Made by a program: the position numbers and the translations under genes
The notes under the pieces: model-generated
The model's database searches: none
Seen by the model: only the letters and a program-made list of their open reading frames with translations
Told to the model about the DNA's origin: nothing
Assembly (NCBI GenBank): GCA_027024155.1
Contig: JALVTE010000109.1
Location: 1 to 64,000 of the forward strand
Direction of reading: 5' to 3'
Length of the DNA: 64,000 nucleotides
Origin: Campylobacteraceae bacterium
GTDB lineage: Bacteria > Campylobacterota > Campylobacteria > Campylobacterales > Sulfurovaceae
Shown: in pieces, positions 38,680-49,896 of the stretch
Position numbering within the stretch: the first letter of the stretch is position 1
Layout of the letters: every line of letters starts with the position of its first letter

Positions 38680-39900
38680 TTACTCCATCTCTTTTTCTCT
38701 ATTTTGAAGATACCTTACCACTCCTTCAACAATCCCTTTTGCCTGTAAATCTTGGTATTTTGGATTAAAAAGTCGTGCTCTCTCTTTTGGATTAGATAGA
38801 TAACCTGTTTCAATAAGAATTGCAGGCATCTCTGCACCTACAAGTACATAAAATGGTGCTCCTCTTACTCCACCATCTTTGACACCTTTAAAATGTGCTC
38901 TTAAGTTAGCTAACATATGCTCTTGTACGTCTATAGCTAATCTATTTGATAGTGCTATTTTTGGTCCTGTAAATACTGCATTCAAGAGTACTTTTTTAGT
39001 TGCACTATCTTTACCTTTTAAAATCTCTCTATTCTCTTTTGCCGCAATTCTTTTTGCTCTAGCATTTCTTGTAGTTTGCAAAAAATAAGTCTCTATTCCT
39101 CTTGCAATATTAACTCTTTTTTTATTAGAAATAGAATTAGCATGAATAGATATAAACAGGTCTGCTTTATTTCTATTAGCCTTTCTAATTCTACCACCAA
39201 GAGAGATAAATCTATCATTACTTCGTGTCATTTCAACTTTAAAACCTAAATTTCTTAAACGACGAACAACTTTTTTTGCAATTCTTAAAACTAATGTTTT
39301 CTCTTTATACCCATGCCAATATGTACCAGAATCTTTTCCACCATGACCTGCATCTACCATTATTTTATATTGATGCTTTAAGTTAGTACTATAAACTGTA
39401 TCAATAACTTTTGCAGCATTTCCTACTGGCTCTTTAGAGACATATGAAAAAAGTTTTTTTGCTGAAGTTATCTTTTTTACATTTTTATGCTTAGTACTTT
39501 TTTTATAGTTAGATATTAATTTGGAATTTGGTAATTCAATATAAAATATAGGTTTAGCTTTTTGATAATATCTAATAGCATAAGGCTTTTTGCTATCTAT
39601 AACTAAACGTGCCAAGTCTCTTCTATTTTGAGCTATTCTAACAGATTTAATATCACCATTGAATTTTAAATACTTTTTTAATCTATTGCTAAGTTTAACA
39701 TTCTTAAAATCAAATACATATCTAGTTAGCTCTTTGCCTTTTATAGCTGAAGCCTTTATTTGATTTTTTTTTAAAGATTTACTAAATTCTAATTGTAATT
39801 TAGAATCAGAAACTGTTACATTTTTAAGCATAGTAGAAGCCTCTACTGTGCTTATGAGAAATAAAAAGAATATTATACTAAAAAAAAATCTACTCGCCAT
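38680..39900 (-). CDS. N-acetylmuramoyl-L-alanine amidase (Amidase_3) with AMIN-like N-terminus
   Basis: IMVDAGHGGKDSGT, SIHANSI, ILIETGYLSNPKE. Confidence 0.93.
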   Translation of the reverse strand: MASRFFFSIIFFLFLISTVEASTMLKNVTVSDSKLQLEFSKSLKKNQIKASAIKGKELTRYVFDFKNVKLSNRLKKYLKFNGDIKSVRIAQNRRDLARLVIDSKKPYAIRYYQKAKPIFYIELPNSKLISNYKKSTKHKNVKKITSAKKLFSYVSKEPVGNAAKVIDTVYSTNLKHQYKIMVDAGHGGKDSGTYWHGYKEKTLVLRIAKKVVRRLRNLGFKVEMTRSNDRFISLGGRIRKANRNKADLFISIHANSISNKKRVNIARGIETYFLQTTRNARAKRIAAKENREILKGKDSATKKVLLNAVFTGPKIALSNRLAIDVQEHMLANLRAHFKGVKDGGVRGAPFYVLVGAEMPAILIETGYLSNPKERARLFNPKYQDLQAKGIVEGVVRYLQNREKEME

Positions 39901-40984
39901 TTATTAATTTATCCATTAACTCTTTAACTGTAATTATCTCGTTTAATCTATAACCATTTGCTCCTGTAAAAAATAGTCCAGTATCTAACTTGCCATCATA
40001 TGCATCACTTAAACTATCTGCAATACAATAACCTACAACTTTAGCCTCTTCGCCTCTATGACACGGTGCTACACAGTTAGATATACACTTGATTTTAGGA
40101 GCTTTTTTCTCTTCGATAAGTTTGTGTAAATTTGTTTTAACACCACGAGCAGGATACCCAACAGGTGATTTAAAGAGTTTAATATCTTCTTCTTTAGAAT
40201 CAATTATAACTTTTTTAAACTCATCACTTGCATCACACTCAACAGTACCTATAAATCTAGTACCTAACTGTACACCCTTAGCACCTAAAGCAAACATTTT
40301 TTCTATATCGCTCTTATCCCAAATACCACCAGCAGCAATTACGGGAATATCACCCCAATTTTTTGCCTCTTCTATAACTGGTGGTAAAATCTCTTCTAAC
40401 TGATTCTCTGGTGCAAAGCACTCATCATATTTAAAACCTTGGTGCCCACCACTTAATGGACCCTCTACAATTACAGCATCTGGTAATTTGTTATGAGTCT
40501 TTTTCCATCTTCTACATAAAATTCTTAAAGCTTTAGCTGTAGAAACTATTGGTACAAGTGCTACATCAGGATAATCCTTCGCAGCTTCTGGCATAGTAAG
40601 TGGCAGTCCTGCACCTGTTATAATAATATCTGCTCCAGCTTCACAAGCATCTGCAACTACTCTGTCATACTCATTAATTGCATATAAAACATTACACGCT
40701 AAGGGTTTGTCTCCACAAATTTTTCTAGCATTTTCAAAAATTTTATTTAAACCCTCTTTTGAGTAAAAATTTTCAGCTTCATATGGTCTCCCATTTCCTA
40801 ATACTCTCTTAGAAAAAGCTCTATTTTCATATATGCCTGTTCCGACGGAACTAACTACTCCTAAACCACCCTCTTTGCTAACGGTTCCAGCTAATTTATC
40901 CCAAGATATACCTACACCCATACCACCTTGTATTATCGGCTTTTCAATAGTATGTTTTCCAATTTTTAACGGCTTAAACTCCAT
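39890..40984 (-). CDS. Nitronate monooxygenase / NPD family
   Basis: PIIQGGMGVGIS, GPLSGGHQGFK, AAGGIW, GVQLGTRF. Confidence 0.9.
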   Translation of the reverse strand: MEFKPLKIGKHTIEKPIIQGGMGVGISWDKLAGTVSKEGGLGVVSSVGTGIYENRAFSKRVLGNGRPYEAENFYSKEGLNKIFENARKICGDKPLACNVLYAINEYDRVVADACEAGADIIITGAGLPLTMPEAAKDYPDVALVPIVSTAKALRILCRRWKKTHNKLPDAVIVEGPLSGGHQGFKYDECFAPENQLEEILPPVIEEAKNWGDIPVIAAGGIWDKSDIEKMFALGAKGVQLGTRFIGTVECDASDEFKKVIIDSKEEDIKLFKSPVGYPARGVKTNLHKLIEEKKAPKIKCISNCVAPCHRGEEAKVVGYCIADSLSDAYDGKLDTGLFFTGANGYRLNEIITVKELMDKLINGE

Positions 40985-40985
40985 A

Positions 40986-42194
40986 TTATCCCACCTTTAC
41001 TTTAGCAAATTTTCTCTTTCCTACTTGTAGAACATACTCTCCAGCTTCTAATTTTAACTGCTCATCTTCTACTTTTTTCTGGTCTATTTTAACAGCACCT
41101 TGCTTAATATCTCGTCTAGCCTGAGAAGTAGAAGGCTCTAAATTACACTCTTGTAGAGCTTTACAAATCCAGATACCGCTTTCTAAACTAAACTCTGGTA
41201 TATCATCTGGAATCTCTTTTTTCTTAAATTGTAACTCAAATGCCTCTTGTGCTTTAAGTGCATCTTCTTTAGGGCTAAACTTTTCTGTAATCTCTAATGC
41301 CAAAGCCTCTTTAACTTTTTTAGGATGCAACGTTCCATTTTCGACACCTTGCTTTAACTCTTCAATCTCTTGGCTACTCTTTTGGCTTAAAAGTTCATAA
41401 TATCTCCACATAAGCTCATCACTAATAGAGAGTAGTTTAGCATATATATCTTTTGGCTCTTCATCTATACCAATATAGTTATTTTTAGACTTACTCATCT
41501 TTTCAACGCCATCTAAGCCCTCTAATAGAGGCAACATTAAAATAGATTGTTGTTTGCCTACCCCATAATCTTTTTGTAAATCACGCCCCACAAATAGGTT
41601 AAATCTCTGGTCTGTTCCACCTAACTCAATATCGCTTTTAAGCACTACACTATCGTAACCTTGCAATAGTGGGTATAAAAACTCCATTACACTAATACTT
41701 ACACCCTCTTTATATCGTTTACTAAAATCATCTCTTTCTAACATTCTAGCCACATTATAATGAGATGACAATTCGACCATACCACTAGCACCTAATTTAT
41801 CTGTCCAGCTAGCATTATAGTATACAGTAGTTTTTTCTGGGTCTAATATTTTAAATGCCTGCTCTTGGTAAGTTGCTGCATTTCTTTCTATCTCTTCTCT
41901 TGAAATCATCGGTCTTGTTTTATCTCTACCACTTGGGTCTCCAACAGAAGCAGTAAAATCACCAATAACTAACTGTATATGACCACCATACTTTTGAAAT
42001 GTCGCTAATCTGTTTAATACTACAGAGTGCCCTAAGTGAATATCTGCAGAGGTCGGATCCATTCCAAATTTAACAGTGAACTCTTCACCACTCTCATAAT
42101 ATTTTTTTATTAACTCTTCTATTCTATCTAAACCTATAATATTATCTTTTTCTATACCTCTTGTTATATCTTCTAATGCTTTCTGTACACTCAT
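40986..42194 (-). CDS. tyrS: Tyrosine--tRNA ligase
   Basis: FGMDPTSADIHLGHSV, GTDQRFNL, KMSKSKNNYI, C-terminal S4 domain. Confidence 0.96.
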   Translation of the reverse strand: MSVQKALEDITRGIEKDNIIGLDRIEELIKKYYESGEEFTVKFGMDPTSADIHLGHSVVLNRLATFQKYGGHIQLVIGDFTASVGDPSGRDKTRPMISREEIERNAATYQEQAFKILDPEKTTVYYNASWTDKLGASGMVELSSHYNVARMLERDDFSKRYKEGVSISVMEFLYPLLQGYDSVVLKSDIELGGTDQRFNLFVGRDLQKDYGVGKQQSILMLPLLEGLDGVEKMSKSKNNYIGIDEEPKDIYAKLLSISDELMWRYYELLSQKSSQEIEELKQGVENGTLHPKKVKEALALEITEKFSPKEDALKAQEAFELQFKKKEIPDDIPEFSLESGIWICKALQECNLEPSTSQARRDIKQGAVKIDQKKVEDEQLKLEAGEYVLQVGKRKFAKVKVG

Positions 42195-42208
42195 ACTATC
42201 TCCTATAT

Positions 42209-44359
42209 TTAACTTTTATATGCATCTTTTAGCGATACAAAATCTATTAATTTAAACTTTTTAGCAATTATATCTTTTATGACATTGCTACTATCTGAAG
42301 TAGATTCTACATCTAATTTACAATACTCTGCTGTATCACCACTTTTAATACCAAGCTCTATATTTGTAATATTTAAATCTAATTTATTTAACTCTCTAAC
42401 TAACTCCAATAAAGAGCCTTTTTTATTTTGTAGAGCAATTATCATTCTATATTTAGAACTCTTTTTACTTCTCCACTCTACATAAAGCATCTTAGAGTCA
42501 GAATTAATTAAATCGTAAGCTTTTGAGCATAATTTATGGTGTACTACAGCTCTACCTCTTGTATAAAAAGCAACCACTTCATCCCCAAGTTTAGGGTGAC
42601 AGCAGTAATCAAACTCTACACTCTCGATGCTTTTGTTTGTAAAAAGTTTAAAATAGTCTATCTCTTTTATATGTGGCTTTTTGTAACCTTTTTTCATAAG
42701 TTCCCAAAATCTAACCTCTTTAAGCTTTTTATATGAAGCAATCTTAACTATCTTCTCTTTTAATCTATCTAAATTGTTTGTAATTCTATAAACATTGCTA
42801 TCTAAATCTAACTCTTTTAAAACTCTTTTTATATCTTCATCAGTTGTATTAAATATTGTAGATAATATCTTATATGCTACCTTGGTATTAACCTCTTTAA
42901 TTCTTTGATTACATATATTTTTAATACCCTCTTTTGCCTTAGATGTCTTAACTGTACTAACCCAAGAACAGTGCAATCTAGGCTTATCTTGTGTTACAAT
43001 TTTTACAATATCACCATTTTTTAATATTCTAAGTAGAGATGTATGCTCTTTATTTACCAGTGCAGAGGTTGCTAAATCACCAACTTCCGAGTGAACGGCA
43101 TAAGCATAATCTAATACAACTGAACCTTTAGGTAGAGTATAACTGTCACCTAAAGGAGAAAATACTACGATATCTTCACTATAAAGGTCAGCTTTTGTTG
43201 CTTCCATAAATTTATCTATAGATTCACTCTCGTATGTTAAGTTACTAATCCAATCTAAATTTATGTTATCTGCCCCAGCTTTATACTTCCAGTGTGCTGC
43301 TACCCCATACTCAGCTAACTTATGCATATCTTGGGTTCTAATTTGTGCCTCTACAATATCATCATCAAAAAATAGTGTAGAGTGGAGTGTTTGGTAACCA
43401 TTATCCTTTGGCAAGGCTATATAGTCTTTAAACCTAGATACAATAGGTGTATAGTTTAAGTGTAAAACGCCTAAAGCTTTATAGCATAAAATTGGCTCTT
43501 TAACTATAATTCTTATAGCCAAAAGGTCAAGTACCTCTTCTATACTGATGCCTTTTCTATGTATCTTTAGGTAGATAGAGTATCTATGTTTAACCCTTCC
43601 TACAATCTCTACATCATCTCTATGAAAGCCATTTTGATTAAGTATATTTTTTGCTTTTTCAATAAAATGATTAAGTCTTAAATTAAGATTTTGCTTGTGC
43701 GATGTTAAGTAGTCATCAATCTTTTTATAATCTTCAGGGTAGATATATTTAAAACTCAAATCTTCAAGATAATTTTTAATTTTAGATATACCCAACTTAT
43801 GAGCTATAGGAGCATAAACAACAAGTGTCTCTTCTGAAATTCGTTTCTGTTTATCTGGAGTTAGAGCATCAAGTGTTAGCATATTGTGCAATCTATCACA
43901 CAACTTAACAACCAAAACTCTTAAATCTTGAATAGAAGCTATTAAAATTTTTCTAAAAGAGAGTGCAGATTTTATCAGTTTTTCACTAGAGCCAGATTTT
44001 ACTAATTCATCTTCTCTAATCTCTACAATTTTAGTTAATCCATCAACTAAATGCTCTACATCTTTTCCAAATAGAGCCTCTATATCTGAATTCTCATACT
44101 TTGTATCTTCTACAACATCATGCAAGAGTGCAGCAATAATCATTGTCTTATCATTAGATATAGAAGCAACAATGGTAGCCACAAGTATAGGGTGGATAAT
44201 ATATGGCTCTCCACTTTTTCTATATTGACCCTCATGGGCTAAAATTGCAAAATCAATAGCCCTTTCTACATCTTCATCAATATCAGCATTTAATTCTAAG
44301 AGTTTTACCGCATCGGGTACAGTCTTTACCTTACGGATTAAATTAATAAAATCATTCAA
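42209..44359 (-). CDS. spoT: RelA/SpoT bifunctional (p)ppGpp synthetase/hydrolase
   Basis: HD motif LLHDVVEDT, synthetase domain DLLAIRIIV..KDNGYQTLHST, TGS and ACT domains. Confidence 0.95.
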   Translation of the reverse strand: MNDFINLIRKVKTVPDAVKLLELNADIDEDVERAIDFAILAHEGQYRKSGEPYIIHPILVATIVASISNDKTMIIAALLHDVVEDTKYENSDIEALFGKDVEHLVDGLTKIVEIREDELVKSGSSEKLIKSALSFRKILIASIQDLRVLVVKLCDRLHNMLTLDALTPDKQKRISEETLVVYAPIAHKLGISKIKNYLEDLSFKYIYPEDYKKIDDYLTSHKQNLNLRLNHFIEKAKNILNQNGFHRDDVEIVGRVKHRYSIYLKIHRKGISIEEVLDLLAIRIIVKEPILCYKALGVLHLNYTPIVSRFKDYIALPKDNGYQTLHSTLFFDDDIVEAQIRTQDMHKLAEYGVAAHWKYKAGADNINLDWISNLTYESESIDKFMEATKADLYSEDIVVFSPLGDSYTLPKGSVVLDYAYAVHSEVGDLATSALVNKEHTSLLRILKNGDIVKIVTQDKPRLHCSWVSTVKTSKAKEGIKNICNQRIKEVNTKVAYKILSTIFNTTDEDIKRVLKELDLDSNVYRITNNLDRLKEKIVKIASYKKLKEVRFWELMKKGYKKPHIKEIDYFKLFTNKSIESVEFDYCCHPKLGDEVVAFYTRGRAVVHHKLCSKAYDLINSDSKMLYVEWRSKKSSKYRMIIALQNKKGSLLELVRELNKLDLNITNIELGIKSGDTAEYCKLDVESTSDSSNVIKDIIAKKFKLIDFVSLKDAYKS

Positions 44360-44362
44360 TTA

Positions 44363-44569
44363 TTAACTCTCTACAGTAATTTCTATTTTGCCTTCTGCAA
44401 TTTCTATTAATGCAATATCTGCGGCTTTATGGTCATTTAAATTCATATCAACTAATGGTTTCGCACCGTTTGTTATCTCTTTTGCTCTTTTCCCTACTGC
44501 TTTTGCCATTAAGTATCTATCAAAATTATATTTCTCTAATGCTATAGCTGCTATTTGCTCTAATCTCAT
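44363..44569 (-). CDS. rpoZ: DNA-directed RNA polymerase subunit omega
   Basis: MRLEQIAAIALEKYNFDRYLMAKAVGKRAKEI; conserved context with spoT. Confidence 0.9.
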   Translation of the reverse strand: MRLEQIAAIALEKYNFDRYLMAKAVGKRAKEITNGAKPLVDMNLNDHKAADIALIEIAEGKIEITVES

Positions 44570-44593
44570 CTGTTTCTCCTTATTTAACTAAAC

Positions 44594-45310
<717 letters not shown>

Positions 45311-45365
45311 TCAATAACTATATTATCGAAATTATATCCAAAGAGTTTTTGATTGAGCTAAATTT

Positions 45366-46616
45366 TTATAGATTTATTAACCTTGTTGGGTTTATAAATT
45401 TGCCATTCTTTGTTGCTTCAAAAATAAGCTTTCTTTTAACTTTGCCAATAACAGCACCTTTCTTAACCTTTGCTCCCACTTTTAAAAATGGAGAAAACTT
45501 ATTTAAATCCGCATATATTGTGTGCATACCATTACTATGTTTTATAACAACAAGTTTTCCTAGCATACTATTTTCTCCAATATAAGAGACCTCTCCATTC
45601 ATAACATTATAGACCCTTCTATCACTACTTTGAGATACTAATGTTACAGAATCACTATGAGACTTTATCTTGTATATTGGGTCTATAAATGTTCCAAAGT
45701 TTTTTATGACTTTAGCACTCTTTAAAGGAGCAATAGTTTTAGCACCTCTGTACCTATAAATATTATCTAAACTATATGATGTACCATACTGCTTTACTCC
45801 ATCTACAACTGCCACTTTGCTACTATGTCTTAAATGTTTTAAAGCTCTTATTCTCTTTTTTAACTCTCTTTCTCTTCTCTTAGCCTCTTTAGCAGTCTCT
45901 TCTTGTATTAAATTAAGCTTAGTTAGCGTTAATCTAATTACAGTTTGTCTTCTAAATATCTCTCTTAATTTTTTAGAGTATAACTTCTCTTCAAGAGCAA
46001 GTTTTTTTAACAATTTACTCTTTTGCGCTTTCTCTTTTTCGTAGAGTTTTTTTTGTGCATTAACATCTTTTATGCTTTTTGCAATATCATCTCTTCTTTT
46101 TAATAAGTTTTTTCTAAGTGAATTTTTTTGCTCTATATTTCTTGATAGTTTAAGCAACTCTTGTTGATTATAGTTTTTATATCTTTCCAATACCTCTTTT
46201 AAAACAACACTCTTTTCATCTTTTTGTGCAGTTTTATTTTGTGCGACAACACCACCTAATTGCATAGATACTTTTTGAGCAAACTCTTTAGTCTTTTTTT
46301 CAATATCTTTATCTAAAGCTTTTACTATATTATCTATGCCCCTAATTTCTGCCATAGCATCTTGATACTTTTTATTAGCATTTCCTAAAATACCATTTAA
46401 CTCATATATCTTTTTATCATATTTTTCTATCTCATCTTTTAACTGTTTAATCTTATTAGCTATAGCTTGCAGTTGTTTATGCGTAACACTCTTCTCTTTT
46501 TGTGTACTAGCCAAAGAGTGCTTAGACTCTTTTATTTTACTAAAGAGTTCACTAGGGTTAGTTTTAGCATTAAGAGCAATAAAAGCAAAAATAGTTAAAA
46601 ATGCTATTTTTCTCAT
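45366..46616 (-). CDS. M23-domain EnvC-like murein hydrolase activator
   Basis: Signal peptide, long coiled coil, C-terminal M23 domain (GEVSYIGENSMLGKLVVIKHSNGMHTIYADLNKF). Confidence 0.85.
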   Translation of the reverse strand: MRKIAFLTIFAFIALNAKTNPSELFSKIKESKHSLASTQKEKSVTHKQLQAIANKIKQLKDEIEKYDKKIYELNGILGNANKKYQDAMAEIRGIDNIVKALDKDIEKKTKEFAQKVSMQLGGVVAQNKTAQKDEKSVVLKEVLERYKNYNQQELLKLSRNIEQKNSLRKNLLKRRDDIAKSIKDVNAQKKLYEKEKAQKSKLLKKLALEEKLYSKKLREIFRRQTVIRLTLTKLNLIQEETAKEAKRRERELKKRIRALKHLRHSSKVAVVDGVKQYGTSYSLDNIYRYRGAKTIAPLKSAKVIKNFGTFIDPIYKIKSHSDSVTLVSQSSDRRVYNVMNGEVSYIGENSMLGKLVVIKHSNGMHTIYADLNKFSPFLKVGAKVKKGAVIGKVKRKLIFEATKNGKFINPTRLINL

Positions 46617-47443
46617 CCCTCTGGAACCTCTCTAGTATTCATAGCTACAATAAATACAGATATTGCAACAATTACAATAGCTATTACAAATAGTATCACA
46701 AAATCAGAAATATTAAAAAGTAAATCTTGGTTATTTTTAACAAAATCTATATCAGAGTTTTGAGACCATTTACTTTTAATAAATAGGAAAATTACAATAT
46801 TTAAGATTGTAGCAATAATAGCGTCTATAATTGCCACTTTGAACAAAATACCACTTCTTAGCATCATTGGTGCACCAAATATTTCCATAATTTTCATTCT
46901 ATCTTTATGTGCTAGTTGCCACACTTGCATCTGCTTAATTACAAGCATAATACTTACAATAAATAGCATAACTATAAAGATATTTAAAAGCATCTTTACA
47001 AGCCTAAATATTGTATGTTTAGAGTGATAATTCTCTCCAAAAATCTCTACATTTAATATGCCATTCACATTTTTTAACTCAGCTCTAATCTTTTTTAAAC
47101 CATCCAAAGACATATAACTTGTTAAGTGTACTCTATAAAAATATGGCAAATCTTTCATAATAGCAGCAAGTGCAGCATCTTGCATACCAGATGTAACCTC
47201 TTTTGCAATATCCTCTCTATTCATAGCTTCAACACTATCTATATTATCATCTATACTTCTTAAATATGGAGTTGTTAAATTTTTTTGACTCACTACTAAA
47301 ATTGCATACTCATTCTTTAATTTATTTTCATACGAGGAAGTAATTCTGTTAAAAACAAGTATAAACTCTATACCAATTAGCATTGCCATAAGTGGCAGTA
47401 TAAACATTAAATGGTCTTTAATGGACTTCATGAACACCTCCAT
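46613..47443 (-). CDS. ftsX: Cell division protein FtsX
   Basis: Four TM segments, adjacent to ftsE, QLAHKDRMKIMEIFGAP motif. Confidence 0.88.
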   Translation of the reverse strand: MEVFMKSIKDHLMFILPLMAMLIGIEFILVFNRITSSYENKLKNEYAILVVSQKNLTTPYLRSIDDNIDSVEAMNREDIAKEVTSGMQDAALAAIMKDLPYFYRVHLTSYMSLDGLKKIRAELKNVNGILNVEIFGENYHSKHTIFRLVKMLLNIFIVMLFIVSIMLVIKQMQVWQLAHKDRMKIMEIFGAPMMLRSGILFKVAIIDAIIATILNIVIFLFIKSKWSQNSDIDFVKNNQDLLFNISDFVILFVIAIVIVAISVFIVAMNTREVPEG

Positions 47444-48092
47444 TCTCTATAATAAAGTGACGATAAGGAATATTAAATATCGTAGGTATTTTATGAGTAA
47501 CAACTACAACAGTAGCATTTAACTGGTCACAAGCATTCTCTAACAAATCCCAAACAACACCAGAAGAGAATTCATCAAGGTTACCTGTAGGCTCATCAGC
47601 CAATATTAAAAATGGATTTTTAGAGAGAGCTCTTGCAACACCAACTCTCTGTTGCTCCCCACCACTAAGTTCTAATGGATACTTAGTAGCTTGGTCACTC
47701 AATTTTACATGCGATAATAACTTCTCTGCTTGAACTTTTTGTACATCTAAACTATACCCCGTAATTATAAGAGGTAGTACAACATTTTTCTCTACTGTCC
47801 ATTCATTTATTAGCTTATAGTCTTGAAATACAATACCAATATTACGACGAAGTTGCAAAAGTTGTTTCTTTTTAATTTTACTCATATCAAAACCGCCAAC
47901 ATTAAGCATACCTTCTCGTGGTTTTATCTGCCCATATAGCGACTTTAGAAGTGTAGATTTACCACTACCACTAGGTCCAGTAATAAATACAAATTCACCC
48001 TGCTCTATAGTAAAGGTTACATCATTAATAATAATATTTTTACCTTTATCATATGCTAATGTTAAATTAGTTGCCGAGATTATACTAGCCAT
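47418..48092 (-). CDS. ftsE: Cell division ATP-binding protein FtsE
   Basis: ITGPSGSGKSTLL, LSGGEQQRVGVARAL, LADEPTGNLD. Confidence 0.93.
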   Translation of the reverse strand: MASIISATNLTLAYDKGKNIIINDVTFTIEQGEFVFITGPSGSGKSTLLKSLYGQIKPREGMLNVGGFDMSKIKKKQLLQLRRNIGIVFQDYKLINEWTVEKNVVLPLIITGYSLDVQKVQAEKLLSHVKLSDQATKYPLELSGGEQQRVGVARALSKNPFLILADEPTGNLDEFSSGVVWDLLENACDQLNATVVVVTHKIPTIFNIPYRHFIIENGGVHEVH

Positions 48093-49233
48093 TTAATACC
48101 TCTTTTATAAGTTTGTGAGCTTTATAATTTACCAAACTCTTTACTGGATTTAATGGAAGATAATATCCACCATTATCAACTACAATCATCTTCTTCTCTG
48201 GTATATTAAAACTACCAAAAGAGCACTCTACCACAAAACCTTTTCCATCTACTCTGTCGTATTTTTTACCAAAGTGTACAAAATAGTTATCTTTTATCAT
48301 ACTCTCTCTTGGAATTTCAACATTACAATTTAAATCACCAAAACTAAAGTCTATATTTAATTCTCTTTCTTCAGACTCTTCAAGCGACTCTAAAGTAACT
48401 GTATATATATCTTTATTCATCTTTTTCCATCTATCTTCATACTTGCTTGTTACTGCAATATCTATATTCTTCTCTACACTAAATTTACTGCTCTTTGGCG
48501 AACTAAAAACCTCTAAAGAGTACTCGTAATAGTTTTGAGAATCAGTTCTAAGCTCTAGTGATGCACCTTTTTTCAATGCTCTTATAGATTCATTTACAAA
48601 AAAGTTACTAATAACTCTTCTGTGTGGTTTCTTATCCCAAGGTACAGGAAAATGAACAAATATTTTATCTAAAATATTTGAAGGTAGCATTTCAAGTAAC
48701 AATCTGGCATCATAATTTACTACCCAAATATTTTCTATATTTTGTAAAGTTATCTGTTTTAACAGTTGGTTTATCGAAGCAGAATGAATTTCAATTCCAA
48801 TAAATAGTGTATCTTTCTCTTCATTAGCTCTATATAGCAAATGTCTAGCACTCCCAAAACCAACTTCTAATTTTATTTTTTTAAAATTAGTTTTAAAGTT
48901 ATAAAAATCTTCTATAGTCTTAAAGTACTCGTGTGCAATCTTTGGTTTATGTGGTTTCTCTGCTGTATTAGCATGCAAAACTTCTAAATTCAACTCTTTA
49001 GCAAAAGAGTTCAAAACCTCTTTTAAAAACGCTGTATCTGAACCTTTTGTAATTTTATTTGGCTTTACTAAATACTCTCGCTCTTTTTTAACAATATCTA
49101 AAAAAATTTTTTTACTATTCCTATTTACAAGAACAATATCTTTACTACTATGCACTGCTCTAAACTCTATTAAAGAGCTATTATTCTTATCAATACATTC
49201 TGAATTAAATGGTTCTACTTTTAAATGTGGCAC
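48085..49233 (-). CDS. trmB: tRNA (guanosine(46)-N7)-methyltransferase, long Campylobacterota form
   Basis: LEVGFGSARHLL, GIEIHSASINQLLKQ, VHFPVPWDKKPHRRV. Confidence 0.9.
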   Translation of the reverse strand: MPHLKVEPFNSECIDKNNSSLIEFRAVHSSKDIVLVNRNSKKIFLDIVKKEREYLVKPNKITKGSDTAFLKEVLNSFAKELNLEVLHANTAEKPHKPKIAHEYFKTIEDFYNFKTNFKKIKLEVGFGSARHLLYRANEEKDTLFIGIEIHSASINQLLKQITLQNIENIWVVNYDARLLLEMLPSNILDKIFVHFPVPWDKKPHRRVISNFFVNESIRALKKGASLELRTDSQNYYEYSLEVFSSPKSSKFSVEKNIDIAVTSKYEDRWKKMNKDIYTVTLESLEESEERELNIDFSFGDLNCNVEIPRESMIKDNYFVHFGKKYDRVDGKGFVVECSFGSFNIPEKKMIVVDNGGYYLPLNPVKSLVNYKAHKLIKEVLNG

Positions 49234-49896
49234 TTATCTTACCTCCACGCTTAATACATTACTTGCTTTAGATAGAAATTCATTAGCATCTCTTGCAAAA
49301 ACTCTATAAAAATATTTATTCCCACGCTCTGGAGTAAAATCAATATACTCAGGATACAATCTACCCTTTACAGTAGCTAGATAAAACCATCTTTTATCAC
49401 TTTTTTTTCGTCTCTGAATTATGTACTCAGTTACAGTAGGTTCAGAGCTAGGAACCCACAAAAGCTTTACTACCCCAACATCTACAAGTTTTGCTTCTAC
49501 TAGCTTAACTGATTTATATGGTGGCATTGTTTTTATTGGAACTATATCTCCATACATTGATTCACTTAAACCAACAGCAGTTGTAAATGTATAAAAATAT
49601 TTAGTATTTGGTTTAATTTTTTTATCAACATAATGTGTTGCAAACCTATTAGTTATAGCATCTATTTTCACATAAACTTGTTTAATACCTTTTTTAGCCT
49701 CTGCTCTATAAACATTTATACTATTAATATTCTTATATCTGGCAAGACTTTTCCATTCAAAACCAACACTGTTTCTATCAATAACAGTTTTTACACCTAC
49801 AACCTTTGGTAAAGAGTAATCGGTAAAAAAAGCATTTGCACTTGTTACAATAAAACTACTAAGTAGTAAAATTTTTAAAACTGTTTTTAACTTCAT
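49234..49896 (-). CDS. Fibronectin type III-like domain exported protein (start moved to MKLKTVLKILLLSS)
   Basis: Signal peptide beginning at internal Met; FnIII-like NTKYFYTFTTAV, NKYFYRVFARDA. Confidence 0.75.
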   Translation of the reverse strand: MKLKTVLKILLLSSFIVTSANAFFTDYSLPKVVGVKTVIDRNSVGFEWKSLARYKNINSINVYRAEAKKGIKQVYVKIDAITNRFATHYVDKKIKPNTKYFYTFTTAVGLSESMYGDIVPIKTMPPYKSVKLVEAKLVDVGVVKLLWVPSSEPTVTEYIIQRRKKSDKRWFYLATVKGRLYPEYIDFTPERGNKYFYRVFARDANEFLSKASNVLSVEVR

